Source of the DNA: Paenibacillaceae bacterium
Lineage (GTDB): Bacteria > Bacillota > Bacilli > Paenibacillales > Paenibacillaceae
NCBI GenBank assembly: GCA_900766135.1
Contig: CAAFUF010000022.1
Location: 11,242 to 75,241, forward strand
Reading direction: 5' to 3'
Length of the DNA: 64,000 bases
Position 1 is the first letter of the stretch; every line of letters starts with the position of its first letter. The notes beneath the pieces were generated by a model. It ran no database searches and was not told the origin of the DNA. It worked only from the letters and a program-made list of their open reading frames with translations. Position numbers and translations under genes: made by a program. Positions 23,369-33,196 of the stretch are shown piece by piece.

Positions 23369-24376
23369 CTATAGCGGCAGCTGCCGCTCAAACAGCAGCC
23401 TTACCGTCGTTCCTTGCCCCGGCGCCGACTCCAGCTCCACGCGATGCCCCAAGCGGCTGCACACCTCGCGGACCAGATACAGGCCCATGCCGGTCGACTC
23501 GCTGTACTGCCGACCGCGCTGCCCCGTATAATACGGCTCAAAGACGCGGCGAATATCCTCTTTCAAAATGCCGATGCCGTAGTCGCAAACGTCGAGCACT
23601 GTCTTTTTGCCGCGGACGTATGCGGTAAACTCCACCTTGTCCCCGACCCCTGAGGAATAGTTTACGGCATTCGTAATTAGTTGACCGAGCACGAATGTCA
23701 GCCACTTCTTATCCGAATATACCTCCAGCTCCTCACCGATGCGTATGTCCGGGTAGACGCCTTTCCGGATGAACAGCTTACGGTGATCGGCAACGGCTTC
23801 GTTCACGGCGGCCAGAAGCGGAACGGGGGTCACGTGAAAATCATGCTCGAACTGTTCAAGACGCGAAGTGTAGAGCGCCATCTCCAGCCCATTGCGCAAT
23901 CGGTCAAGCTCCTCCTGAATGCTGTCAAGCACGTCTTCCGGAATCGTTCCTTTCTCGCGTTCATTCTCCAGCGTGAGCTGGATGACCGAAACCGGGGTCT
24001 TCATCTGGTGAACCCAGCGGCCCGTAAACGCGGTTTGATGCTCGCGTTGCTTACCGTAACGATACAGCTCCGCCTCGTACAGCCGGTATCCCGATTCGAG
24101 AAGCTCATGCAAAGCCAGGGCGACCGGGGTTTCACCCGCAGGCTGCAGCAGCTCTTTCAGCGACCGGGGCGGCTCCGTCATCCGCCGGTACACCTCCCGG
24201 TTGCTGACGTACCGGTAGATCAAGTAGAGCAGCAGCAACGTAAAGCTAAGCAGGAGACCGTATAGGGCGATTTCGGTTTGGTGGCCGCCGGCTAGCCAGT
24301 ACAGGAAAGGAACCACCAGGATCTGCGGCACGAGAAACAGCAGCAGCGGCACCTGCTCCTTCCAGAACAACCTCAC
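23369..24376 (-). CDS. Intramembrane-sensing histidine kinase (BceS-like)
   Basis: A 335-aa kinase. Two N-terminal membrane helices (about 8-28 and 35-56) are joined by only a few extracellular residues, so it cannot bind a ligand by itself; BceS-type kinases sense through the partner transporter. The H-box is WVHQMKTPVSV, the N-box QLITNAVNYS, and the G-boxes are CDYGIGI and GMGLYLV. It overlaps the response-regulator gene by 4 bp. Confidence 0.92.
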   Translation of the reverse strand: MRLFWKEQVPLLLFLVPQILVVPFLYWLAGGHQTEIALYGLLLSFTLLLLYLIYRYVSNREVYRRMTEPPRSLKELLQPAGETPVALALHELLESGYRLYEAELYRYGKQREHQTAFTGRWVHQMKTPVSVIQLTLENEREKGTIPEDVLDSIQEELDRLRNGLEMALYTSRLEQFEHDFHVTPVPLLAAVNEAVADHRKLFIRKGVYPDIRIGEELEVYSDKKWLTFVLGQLITNAVNYSSGVGDKVEFTAYVRGKKTVLDVCDYGIGILKEDIRRVFEPYYTGQRGRQYSESTGMGLYLVREVCSRLGHRVELESAPGQGTTVRLLFERQLPL

Positions 24377-25089
24377 TCCGATGCCTCCCCGAAGGCAGGG
24401 TGTCCGTGCGCCCGGAGCAGGTACCCTGCTCCGCGAACGGTCTCCACCGCTTCCTCCAGACCCAGCTCCTTCAGCTTTTTGCGGATACGGGTCACATACA
24501 CGTTTAACGTGTTATCGTCGATGAAATGATGGCCTTGCCACATCAGATCGAGCAGCTTCTCCCGGCTGACGACCCGGCCGGCTTTTTGCAGCAGCGCTTC
24601 CAGCAGCACCGCTTCCTTCTGCGTCAGCAGCACGGACGTCTCCCCGTTCGTTACGGTAAACCGTTCGGGGTAAAGCACCAGCCCCGCAGCGCTTACCGTC
24701 CGCTCCTCCTGCCGGGCCGAATAATCGCCGTAAGCCCGCCGCAGGTGGCTGCGAATCTTGGCCATCACCACCTCATACGAGAACGGCTTCGTAATGTAGT
24801 CGTCGGCGCCGTTGTCGAGCGCCATGACTTGATCCATCCCGCTGTCGCGCGCCGAAAGGAACAGGATCGGGCAGGTGGACGTTCCCCGGATCTGCCGGCA
24901 CCAGTAAAAGCCGTCGAACTTCGGCAGGTTGACGTCCAGCAACACCATATCGGGGGCCGACTCCCGGAACTCGTCCAGCACCCGGCCGAAGTCGCTCACC
25001 TGAACCGCATGGTATCCGTATTTCTCGATATGGCCGGACAACATCCCGGCCATTTTGGCGTCATCTTCGACGATCAGGATCGTAAACAT
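24373..25089 (-). CDS. OmpR/PhoB-family response regulator (BceR-like)
   Basis: A 238-aa regulator. The receiver domain has the acidic pair E8-D9-D10, the phospho-acceptor D52 (LLDVNLPKFDG) and FLSARDS/KPFS. A C-terminal winged helix (DNTLNVYVTRIRKKLKELG) binds DNA. With the adjoining kinase it should activate the transporter genes through the TTAAGATTC direct repeats. Its start is 7 bp after the stop of the radical SAM gene, so it may be cotranscribed with recQ and that gene. Confidence 0.92.
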   Translation of the reverse strand: MFTILIVEDDAKMAGMLSGHIEKYGYHAVQVSDFGRVLDEFRESAPDMVLLDVNLPKFDGFYWCRQIRGTSTCPILFLSARDSGMDQVMALDNGADDYITKPFSYEVVMAKIRSHLRRAYGDYSARQEERTVSAAGLVLYPERFTVTNGETSVLLTQKEAVLLEALLQKAGRVVSREKLLDLMWQGHHFIDDNTLNVYVTRIRKKLKELGLEEAVETVRGAGYLLRAHGHPAFGEASE

Positions 25090-25096
25090 CCTTAGG

Positions 25097-26923
25097 TCAG
25101 CTCCTTACTTTGCCAGGGGTTCGACGCTCCGGGGACATGGTGCTTAAGGGAGCGTGGAAATACGCCGGCCGCTCGTCCGGCTCCTGCTGGTAAAGGACGA
25201 CCAGCAGCGTTCCTTGCATCGAACCGCCTGCGGCCGTCGGGCCGGAAGACGCCTCCGGTTCGGCTTCCCCTGTTTGCAGCATCTCGCCCAGCGGGAACGG
25301 CAGTTCCTCGACGCAGGCATATTTCTGCAAGTCGCGTTCGTCCAAGCCGTATGCCGCAAACCGTTCGGACAAGGCGGCAGGCGCTTCCGCCAGCGCCCGG
25401 AAATACCCGCCGCGCCGGTCTTTGTCCATCCGGTCCTCCCACCAAATTTTCCGCGGCTTGTACTTGTGTCCAAGCAGGTAGTCGAGCTTCATCAGACCCA
25501 ACACCACCTCCGGTTCTTTCAAGGAGCGTTGGCCCAAAAATGCTTGAAGCCGGGTGAACAAATCCTCCAATTGATGACCGATACGCTGCCAGCCTTGTTC
25601 CTCCCAATAATCGCCAAACCCTTGGAAGAAGTCGAAGGGCGAGTCAAATTCGCGGGTCACCAGGTATTCCAGCGTATGATCCATCCGGTGCGCATTCCAA
25701 TATTTCTCCAGCACATCCTCCAGCCGCTTCAGCCGAATCACGTCCGTAAACGGCAGGACGTCGTTGCCCAGGATTTCATAGGGCGCGTGGTCCATGAAGA
25801 TGTAGTTGTATTGGGCGGCGTCGTTTCGAAGTCCTGTCCCGCGCAGCATCTTCAGGAAGCCGAGCTGCAGCTCCTCGGGACGCATGGCGAACACGTCGTT
25901 AAACGTCTTGCGGAATGTGGCGTAGTCCTCTTCCGGCAGTCCGGCGATCAAGTCGAGATGCTGATCGATTTTGCCGCTCTCCTTGATTTTGGTTACGGTA
26001 CGGGTCAGCTTCGTGAAATTCTGGCGGCGTTTCACCAGCTCGTTGGTCGGATCGTTCGTCGACTGCACGCCGATCTCGAAGCGGAAGATGCCGGGCGGCG
26101 CGTTCTCCGCCAAATAGTCCAGCACCTCCGGCCGCATGATGTCCGCCGTGATCTCGAACTGGAACACGCAGCCCTGATGGTTCTGAATGAGGAATTCGAA
26201 CATCTCCATCGCGTAGCTGCGGTTAATGTTAAAGGTGCGGTCGAGGAATTTGATGATTTTCGCGCCGTTCTCGATCAGGTACAGGATATCCGCCTTAACG
26301 CGTTCGATATCGTAATAGCGTACGCCCACCTCGATGCTTGAGAGGCAAAACTGGCAACTGAACGGACAACCTCGGCTTGTCTCGAAATAGACGATACGTT
26401 TGCCCAAATTCGGGATATCCTCGGGGAACCGGTGCGGCGAAGGCAACGTGTTCAAATCGGATTTCGGACGGGGCGGATTCAGCATGATCTCATCCCCTTT
26501 GCGGTAGGCCGCGCCAAAGACGAAATGGAACTTCCGCTCGCCGGACAGCTCCTGCAGCAGATGGTGGAACGTCTCCTCGCCGTCCCCCATGACGATAAAG
26601 TCGACCTCGGGGACGCGCTCCATCCAGTATTTCGTATCGTAGCTGACCTCGGGACCGCCCAACACGATTTTCACTTCCGGCAGCACTTTCTTCAGCAGGG
26701 CGACCAGCTTGATCGTCTCCTCGATGTTCCAGATGTAGCAAGAGAAGCCGATCACGTCGGGCCTCCGGCGGAACAGGTCAGATACGATGTTCATGACCGG
26801 ATCCTTGATCGTGTATTCCGCCAGCTCGATGTCGAATTCGTTGCCGCTGTAAGCCTTAAGCAGCCGGATGGCCAGCGAGGTATGAATAAATTTTGCGTTA
26901 AGCGTCGCCAATATGACTTTCAC
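25097..26923 (-). CDS. B12-binding-domain radical SAM protein (DUF4080 type)
   Basis: A 608-aa protein. An N-terminal cobalamin-binding-like Rossmann domain (about 1-140, with VILGGPEVSYD and VMGDGEETF) precedes a radical SAM core with CPFSCQFC near residue 190. A C-terminal DUF4080-like domain of some 200 residues follows. The family resembles BchE-like and other B12-dependent radical SAM enzymes, but this branch has no proven reaction. It lies 12 bp after recQ. The last 40 or so residues are low-complexity (EPEASSGPTAAGGS) and probably disordered. Confidence 0.85.
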   Translation of the reverse strand: MKVILATLNAKFIHTSLAIRLLKAYSGNEFDIELAEYTIKDPVMNIVSDLFRRRPDVIGFSCYIWNIEETIKLVALLKKVLPEVKIVLGGPEVSYDTKYWMERVPEVDFIVMGDGEETFHHLLQELSGERKFHFVFGAAYRKGDEIMLNPPRPKSDLNTLPSPHRFPEDIPNLGKRIVYFETSRGCPFSCQFCLSSIEVGVRYYDIERVKADILYLIENGAKIIKFLDRTFNINRSYAMEMFEFLIQNHQGCVFQFEITADIMRPEVLDYLAENAPPGIFRFEIGVQSTNDPTNELVKRRQNFTKLTRTVTKIKESGKIDQHLDLIAGLPEEDYATFRKTFNDVFAMRPEELQLGFLKMLRGTGLRNDAAQYNYIFMDHAPYEILGNDVLPFTDVIRLKRLEDVLEKYWNAHRMDHTLEYLVTREFDSPFDFFQGFGDYWEEQGWQRIGHQLEDLFTRLQAFLGQRSLKEPEVVLGLMKLDYLLGHKYKPRKIWWEDRMDKDRRGGYFRALAEAPAALSERFAAYGLDERDLQKYACVEELPFPLGEMLQTGEAEPEASSGPTAAGGSMQGTLLVVLYQQEPDERPAYFHAPLSTMSPERRTPGKVRS

Positions 26924-26935
26924 AAGCTCACAACC

Positions 26936-28768
26936 CTACTCCATATTTTGAAAAAACTCCAGAAACGGCTTTCCGTATTTACGGTATTTCACTTCACCGA
27001 CGCCTTTGATTCTAAGCATGTCCGCTTCACGGGTCGGACAGACGACGCTCATTTCGCGCAATGTCGCATCGTTGAAGATAATATAGGAAGGCACATGTTC
27101 CTTCTCGGCCAAATCGCGGCGGATCAGGCGCAGTTGCTCGAACACCGTTTCGTTGACGGCGGACGGACCTTCGTCGTACCCGCGGCGTCGCGAGCCGGAA
27201 GACGATTGGGAAGCGGCCGCCGGCTCCGGTGCGCGCAGCATGACTTGATGTCGGCTTTTCAACACCTCAACGGCCAGCGGCTGCAGCCGGACGACCGGGT
27301 ATTGCCCTTCGGACAAGGCCAAATACCCTTCGGCGATAAAAACGTTGATCAGCTCGGAGATTTCCTTCTCCGTACGCGTTCGCAGCATGCCGTAGGTCGG
27401 CAGCGCGTCGAAGCCGTACTGGAGCACCTTCTTGTTCTGCGAGCCCTTCAGCACCGAAGCGACCAGCGATACGCCAAAGCGCTCCCGCATCCGGTGGATA
27501 CAGGAGAAGACGATTTGCGCGTCGCGCGTCATGTCGACCAGCTCCCGTTCGTCCCGGCAGGAGCTGCAGATGCCGCAAGGCGTGCGGTCATGGGCCTCGC
27601 CGAAATAATCGAGCATCGCCCAGCGAAGACAGCTCGTCTGGTAGCAGTATTCAACCATCTGCTGCAGCTTGCGGTATTCGTTGCGCTTGCGATCCCCTTC
27701 CTGCGGGTTTTGTTCGATCAGGAACTTCTGCGTCATGATGTCCTGCGGACTGAACAGCAGGATACATTCGCTGGGTTCGCCGTCCCGGCCCGCCCGACCG
27801 GCTTCCTGAACGTAAGCTTCCATGTTCTTCGGCATATTGTAGTGGATCACGTAACGGACGTTGGATTTGTCGATCCCCATCCCGAAGGCGTTCGTCGCCA
27901 CCATCACGCGAATGTCGTCATAGAGAAAAGCCTCCTGGCTCTCCTCCCGCTCCTTGTCGGGCAAGCCGGCATGGTAGCGGCCGGCAGGGATGCCGGCTTG
28001 GCGCAGACGATCGTACAGATCGTCGACCTCCTTGCGGGTCGCGGCATAGACGATGCCGGGCTGGTGGGCATGCGTGTTCGCGTAGTTCATGACGAATTCG
28101 CGTTTGTTCTCGCCGCGCAGCACCGACATCGCCAGGTTATCCCGTCCGAGGCCGGTGACGAACACGGACGGATCCGCAAGGCGCAGCAGGCGGACCATGT
28201 CGTCCATGACCTCCGGCGTTGCCGTAGCCGTGAAGGCTGCCAGGATCGGCCGCTGCGGCAGCGACTCCACAAACGGGGAAACCGCCAGATAGCTCGTCCG
28301 GAAGTCATGCCCCCACTGCGAGACGCAGTGCGCCTCGTCGACGGCGACGCAGGAGATGGTCAACCCGCTCATTTCCTCGCGGAACCAATCCAGCTCCAGC
28401 CGCTCCGGGGCCACATACAGCAACTTGATCTCGCCGCGGCGTGCCGCCCGGATGCGGTCGTTCACTTCCTTGCCCGACAGCGTGCTGTTAATGTAGGCGG
28501 CGGAGATGCCCATTGCCGTGAGCGCGTCCACCTGATCCTTCATCAACGAGATCAGCGGAGACACGACCAGCGTCAAACCCGGCAGCATTAAGGCCGGGAT
28601 CTGGTAACAGATCGATTTGCCGCCGCCCGTAGGCATGATGCCCAGCGTATCCGCACCGGACAGCACGCTCCCCACGATCCGCCGCTGCCCCTCGCGGAAA
28701 TCGGGATAACCGTAATATTTTTGCAACAGCTGCTGCGCATGTTCCATCGTAAGTACTTCCGTGCTCAT
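26936..28768 (-). CDS. recQ: ATP-dependent DNA helicase RecQ
   Basis: A 610-aa 3'-5' helicase of recombination and fork repair. Motif I is GIMPTGGGKSICYQIP, the DEAH box is VAVDEAHCVSQWGHDF and motif VI is QEAGRAGRDGE. The RQC zinc-binding cysteines follow (CYQTSC...CGICSSC). A C-terminal HRDC domain is present (VFEQLRLIRRDLAEKE...LRIKGVGEVKYRKYG). GGAGAAAT precedes the ATG. It heads a tandem set with the radical SAM and Bce-type regulator genes. Confidence 0.96.
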   Translation of the reverse strand: MSTEVLTMEHAQQLLQKYYGYPDFREGQRRIVGSVLSGADTLGIMPTGGGKSICYQIPALMLPGLTLVVSPLISLMKDQVDALTAMGISAAYINSTLSGKEVNDRIRAARRGEIKLLYVAPERLELDWFREEMSGLTISCVAVDEAHCVSQWGHDFRTSYLAVSPFVESLPQRPILAAFTATATPEVMDDMVRLLRLADPSVFVTGLGRDNLAMSVLRGENKREFVMNYANTHAHQPGIVYAATRKEVDDLYDRLRQAGIPAGRYHAGLPDKEREESQEAFLYDDIRVMVATNAFGMGIDKSNVRYVIHYNMPKNMEAYVQEAGRAGRDGEPSECILLFSPQDIMTQKFLIEQNPQEGDRKRNEYRKLQQMVEYCYQTSCLRWAMLDYFGEAHDRTPCGICSSCRDERELVDMTRDAQIVFSCIHRMRERFGVSLVASVLKGSQNKKVLQYGFDALPTYGMLRTRTEKEISELINVFIAEGYLALSEGQYPVVRLQPLAVEVLKSRHQVMLRAPEPAAASQSSSGSRRRGYDEGPSAVNETVFEQLRLIRRDLAEKEHVPSYIIFNDATLREMSVVCPTREADMLRIKGVGEVKYRKYGKPFLEFFQNME

Positions 28769-28954
28769 TTCGCCATTTCTCCTAACTTCCCATTAGACCG
28801 TCGTCCTCCCGGTTTCCGGGACAGACCGGCTTTATGCACTTTTAAGTTTACCGGGGTTTCGGGAAATGGGCAACCGCCGCGAACTCTACATAAAATTTTC
28901 CAAAATGACCAACACTCTCTAATAATCAGCCAATTACGACCGGAGGCGGCAGAT

Positions 28955-30640
28955 ATGCTGGATTGGAAATCCAATTACGAAGCGTTCATGAAAAAGCATT
29001 CCTCGAATCCATCCCCATCGCCTTCTTCCTCGGACAGTCCCTCCGGCAAAGGAAGCGGACCCCGACAGCTTGAGACGGAACTGGAAACCAACCTGAAGTC
29101 GATTCAAAGCCAGATCCATAACGCCGCGGATCTAGTGATCCGCCGGTTGATCCTGATGGGAAAACAAAACGCGGCCCTGGTATTCCTCTCCTCCCTGTCG
29201 GACCAAAGGTTAATTCAGGAAGGGATTGTGGCCAATTTGCAACTTCCCTTCCGTTCCTTTGATCCCAAGGTGGAGGGGGACCCGATGGATCCGTTTGACT
29301 GGGTGTACCGGGAACGGGTGCATGCTAATTTCGGTCAACAAAGCTCCGATTGGAACGTCTTGCTGGATCTTCTGATGAAGGGGCAGACGCTGCTGCTCAT
29401 CGACGGCTATGCCGAAGCAATGACCTTCGATACGAGGATGGTCGAGAAACGGGCGATCGAACAGCCTCAAACCGAGCAGGTCATCCGTGGATCGCGGGAC
29501 GGATTTATCGAACAGTTGGAGACGAACCTGTCGCTGATCCGCTACCGGCTGCAAAGCGCCGATCTGGTTATCGAAACCGGTGAACTGGGGCGGCGAACAA
29601 AATCCAAAACCGTCGTCTGTTACATCGACGGCATCGCCGATCCGCATCTCGTCGGCGAGGTCATGCGACGGCTGGCCAAGATCGATATCGATGGCATCAT
29701 CGACGCAGGTTATATTGAGCAGTTTATCGAGGATCAACCGATTTCGCCGTTTCCGCAAATTCAAAATACGGAACGGCCGGACAAGACGGTCGCCGCCCTG
29801 CTGGAAGGAAGAGTCGCCATTCTGGTGGACGGCTCTTCCTTTGCGCTGATCATCCCGGCCCTGTTCGACCAATTTTTCCAGACGGTCGACGACTATTCCG
29901 AGCGGTTCATGATCGCCAGCCTGCTGCGGCTCGTCAGGTTGATTGCCTTGCTCTTCTCGGTTTTCTTCCCGTCGCTGTACGTATCCGTCATCTCCTATAA
30001 TCCCGAGCTCTTGCCTACCGATTTTGCAGTAGCTATCTCCGGGGGGCGCGCCGGAGTCCCCTTCCCCGCCATGCTGGAGGTGCTGATTATGGAAGCTTCG
30101 ATGGAAATCCTGAGAGAAGCGACGATTCGCCTGCCGCAAATGATCGGCGGCGCGCTGTCGATCGTCGGCGTCCTGGTCATCGGACAAGCTGCCGTTTCCG
30201 CCGGCTTATCGAGTCCGATCACCGTGGTGATCGTCGCCTTGACTACGATCGGCTCCTTTGCCACCCCGGCATATAATACGGCGATTGCCATGAGGATGCT
30301 CCGCTTCCCGCTCATCGTGCTTGCCGGTCTTTTCGGATTGTACGGGGTGATGATAGGCAGCATCTTCATCATTAACCACTTACTGTACTTGGAGTCATTT
30401 GGCGTGCCGTTTCTACAGTCCATCCTGGCCAAGAAACGGGCAGGCTTTGTGGATACCTTCATTCGCGCTCCGTTGTGGTGGATGGGTAAGCGTCCCAGCT
30501 ACCTTCACGCCGTTGATCGTACGCGGCGCGCCGAAGGCACGTTCCAGACGAACTTCGACAAGATCTTTCATCCGGAGGAGAAAGCCAATGCGGATAACGG
30601 AGAAAATCAGCACGACTCAGCTGGCCATCGTGATCAGTAG
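28955..30640 (+). CDS. Spore germination protein, GerA-type A subunit
   Basis: A 561-aa A subunit of a germinant receptor in the inner spore membrane. After a Ser/Pro-rich N-terminal linker (SSNPSPSPSSSDSPSG) comes the soluble GerA domain (about 55-330). Several membrane helices follow, with the conserved FPAMLEVLIMEASMEILREA near residue 370. CGGAGGCGG ends 5 nt before the ATG at 28955; the frame is open upstream but lies over the recQ start. First gene of gerA-type A-B-C plus a small fourth gene. The germinant recognised is not predictable. Confidence 0.93.
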   Translation: MLDWKSNYEAFMKKHSSNPSPSPSSSDSPSGKGSGPRQLETELETNLKSIQSQIHNAADLVIRRLILMGKQNAALVFLSSLSDQRLIQEGIVANLQLPFRSFDPKVEGDPMDPFDWVYRERVHANFGQQSSDWNVLLDLLMKGQTLLLIDGYAEAMTFDTRMVEKRAIEQPQTEQVIRGSRDGFIEQLETNLSLIRYRLQSADLVIETGELGRRTKSKTVVCYIDGIADPHLVGEVMRRLAKIDIDGIIDAGYIEQFIEDQPISPFPQIQNTERPDKTVAALLEGRVAILVDGSSFALIIPALFDQFFQTVDDYSERFMIASLLRLVRLIALLFSVFFPSLYVSVISYNPELLPTDFAVAISGGRAGVPFPAMLEVLIMEASMEILREATIRLPQMIGGALSIVGVLVIGQAAVSAGLSSPITVVIVALTTIGSFATPAYNTAIAMRMLRFPLIVLAGLFGLYGVMIGSIFIINHLLYLESFGVPFLQSILAKKRAGFVDTFIRAPLWWMGKRPSYLHAVDRTRRAEGTFQTNFDKIFHPEEKANADNGENQHDSAGHRDQ

Positions 30641-31685
30641 CGCGCTTTTTGGGCAATACTCGTTGACCTACCCCAAAATCATTGCCGGAGCGGCCGGTAC
30701 CGCCGCACCGCTCATGACCGTCGCGGGCACCTGCTGTGCCGCCTTCAGCCTCTTCGTCTTCACCCGGCTCAGCCAACGATTCAGCGATCAGACGATCTTC
30801 GACTACAGCCAGGGCGTAATCGGAAAATACCCTGCCCTGCTTGCCAACATTCTTGTGTTTGCCTGTTTTTTCATGTCATCGGCCATGTTATTCCGCCAGT
30901 TTGGAGAAGTGTTGTCCACGGTCGTCTTTCGGAAAACTCCGATCGAAATGAGCATCCTGATGATCGTAATCCTGGTCGCCTTTTCCAGCAGGAGAAACGC
31001 GGTGAAGTTCAGTTATGTTCTTCTGTTCTATTGGCCATTTGTGATTCTGCCGTTCCTGTTCGTCATCATGATGGCCACGAAATCCGTGCGGCCCTTGAAT
31101 TTACTGCCGCTGCTCGGCAATGAAACCCCAAATTGGTCGCAAGCCTTGTTATCTCCGGCCTCCCTTTATTTAGGCGCATTCATCGTCACGGTGTTGCTTC
31201 CGGTCACGGAGAAGCCAAGGCACGCGCTGAAGGCGGCCATGCTGGGCATTGCTGTTACTGGATGCTTGTACCTGCTGTTGGTCATGTCGACAATCGGGAT
31301 TTACGGCGTTCAGGAAACCCTGCAATTGTTGTACCCGACGCTGGAAATGGCGCGGTCGATTGCGATCGGTGGCGACGTTATCGAACGGATGGATGCGCTT
31401 TTTATCATTATGTGGGTGATAAACGTCTACACGACGGTGTATTCCATGTATTATATTACTTCCCTGTCCTTAAACCACTTGTTCAAGTTACAGGACCACC
31501 GTCTCGTGACCACCCTGCTGATGCCTTTATTGTTTGGCGTTTCCCTGCTTCCACAGGACCAGTTCCAACTATATTCCATTTCCCAAATCACTGACGGGTC
31601 CAGCTATCTGTTCCTGACCGGATATGGCTTGCTTCTCTGGATCACTTCCTTGATTCGCCGCAAAGGGGGGCAGTCGCATGCCTAA
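30588..31685 (+). CDS. Spore germination protein, GerA-type B subunit
   Basis: A 365-aa membrane protein of the GerB/amino-acid permease superfamily with about ten helices; it begins RITEKISTTQLAIVISSALFG. The B subunit binds the germinant amino acid or sugar. Start ATG 30588 with GGAGGAG upstream; it overlaps the end of the A gene by 53 bp, so the two are coupled. A long upstream extension in the same frame is a shadow of the A gene. Confidence 0.92.
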   Translation: MRITEKISTTQLAIVISSALFGQYSLTYPKIIAGAAGTAAPLMTVAGTCCAAFSLFVFTRLSQRFSDQTIFDYSQGVIGKYPALLANILVFACFFMSSAMLFRQFGEVLSTVVFRKTPIEMSILMIVILVAFSSRRNAVKFSYVLLFYWPFVILPFLFVIMMATKSVRPLNLLPLLGNETPNWSQALLSPASLYLGAFIVTVLLPVTEKPRHALKAAMLGIAVTGCLYLLLVMSTIGIYGVQETLQLLYPTLEMARSIAIGGDVIERMDALFIIMWVINVYTTVYSMYYITSLSLNHLFKLQDHRLVTTLLMPLLFGVSLLPQDQFQLYSISQITDGSSYLFLTGYGLLLWITSLIRRKGGQSHA

Positions 31686-32904
31686 AAGGAAGGGGAAACG
31701 ATGGGTGTTCGGCTTGCTGAGCGTGGTTCTGGCGTTTCACTTAACCGGTTGCTGGGATCAGGTGGAAATTGAAAACCGCGCCCTGGTGCTCGGTCTCGCC
31801 ATCGATGAAGCGCCTCCCGAAAGCGTAAAGTTGGAAACGGCGGCTACCCATCAGAAGAACGATCCGCTACCCAGGAAAATGCTCCGATTGACCGCCCAGA
31901 TCGCGGTTCCCGGCCGGGTTCCCCTTGGCCCCAGCGGCGGCGGCATGGGAAGCGGCGGCGAGAAGGAAAACCCGGTTTGGGTCGTTCAGGTGTACGGGCA
32001 TAGCCTGGACGAAGCTTTAAACAACCTGCAGCAGGAGATCGCCGATCCCCGTTATCTCGTTCACTTGCGGGTGATCGTAATCAGCAAGGGGGTTGCCAAG
32101 GGCGGTTTAGATGAATTAAACGATTATTTGCGGCGTAATCCGGAGGTCCGCCGCCGTACGTGGCTGCTCGTCTCCGAAACCGAAGCGGCGATGCTGATGA
32201 AGGTCGCCCCCCCTCTTGAGCGAATCCCGACTCTCTATGTCCAAGCCATGGTCGAAAAGGCGGTAGGCATGGGAAAATTACCGCCGAATTATTTAGGAAC
32301 GTTTTGGATCGAGGAATCGAACTGGGGACAGGACGGGTTTCTGCCTTACGTCACCATCCAGGGCAAGGAGAACATTCTGATCAAAGGCCTGGCTTATTTC
32401 AGCGGAGGTCGCCTTGCCAGAACGAGCAGCACCGTTGAAATCGGGGCGTATATGGCAGTCAAAGGATACAATCCGGGAGGATACTCCGTCTTGTTCGCGG
32501 TCCCCGGATTAGGTTACGTCATGACCAGAATCACGGAACGCCACACCAAAACCCATGTCCGCATCGTTGACGGAAAACCCCGTGTGGATCTCCAGATCCA
32601 CATCGAAGGGAATCTGGACGAGCATTTCGACTCCACGCGTTCCATCGACTCTGCGGCGGAGATCGACCAAGTGGAAGAAGCCTTCGAACGGAATTCGACC
32701 GAAATGATCTACGATTTCATTCACCAAACGCAGCGCGACCATTCCGATATATTCGGCTTCGGCGAATACGTAAGGGCTCAACACCCCGGCTTCTGGCGAC
32801 GCAACATTCACCAAAAAAGCGACTGGGGGCAGATGTATGCGGACATCCCGGTATCCGTTAATATGGAACTTTCCATCCGCCGAACCGGCCTAAAAGCAAA
32901 ATAG
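31678..32904 (+). CDS. Spore germination lipoprotein, GerA-type C subunit
   Basis: A 408-aa lipoprotein. The signal peptide ends in LTGC (Cys about residue 25), followed by the family motif CWDQVEIENRALVLGLAID. The three-domain GerC fold follows, ending in TTPVSVN-like strands. It overlaps the B gene by 8 bp. The C subunit is lipidated by Lgt and lies on the outer face of the inner spore membrane. Confidence 0.93.
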   Translation: MPKRKGKRWVFGLLSVVLAFHLTGCWDQVEIENRALVLGLAIDEAPPESVKLETAATHQKNDPLPRKMLRLTAQIAVPGRVPLGPSGGGMGSGGEKENPVWVVQVYGHSLDEALNNLQQEIADPRYLVHLRVIVISKGVAKGGLDELNDYLRRNPEVRRRTWLLVSETEAAMLMKVAPPLERIPTLYVQAMVEKAVGMGKLPPNYLGTFWIEESNWGQDGFLPYVTIQGKENILIKGLAYFSGGRLARTSSTVEIGAYMAVKGYNPGGYSVLFAVPGLGYVMTRITERHTKTHVRIVDGKPRVDLQIHIEGNLDEHFDSTRSIDSAAEIDQVEEAFERNSTEMIYDFIHQTQRDHSDIFGFGEYVRAQHPGFWRRNIHQKSDWGQMYADIPVSVNMELSIRRTGLKAK

Positions 32905-32916
32905 GAGGCGTTTATT

Positions 32917-33105
32917 ATGTATCGCGCGCTCGCTTTTACCTCGGCCCTGCTCTTGTTCTCCGGACTAATCCTGCTATTGGTGGATAACAAGATCTATACG
33001 GTGCAGCAAATGGTTAAGGAACAGAAATACGCCAAGATTTCCGGATGGATCCAGCTGATCTTGTCAGGCATCGGTTTTCTTACCTCCCTTTTGTTGCAGC
33101 TCTAG
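32917..33105 (+). CDS. Small two-helix membrane protein at the end of the ger operon
   Basis: A 62-aa protein with two membrane segments (about 4-22 and 44-60) and a basic loop (QQMVKEQKYAKISG). AGGAGG precedes the ATG, and it starts 12 bp after the C-subunit gene on the same strand. Small two-helix D proteins encoded beside gerA operons are known to modulate germinant receptors, so this may be such an accessory. That assignment rests on size, topology and position. Confidence 0.75.
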   Translation: MYRALAFTSALLLFSGLILLLVDNKIYTVQQMVKEQKYAKISGWIQLILSGIGFLTSLLLQL

Positions 33106-33196
33106 CCTCTTGCCGAGGTCGGGTTATGGTGCCGCTGGGTTCTGCATGGTATATTGAGTCTAGAACAAACCTCATTAGGATGGAGAATCAGGATTC

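Noticed and set aside
26432..28591. 719-codon open frame on the plus strand
   Set aside because: It is antisense to the radical SAM and recQ genes, whose families and ribosome-binding sites are clear. Long antisense frames are expected in GC-rich codon use.
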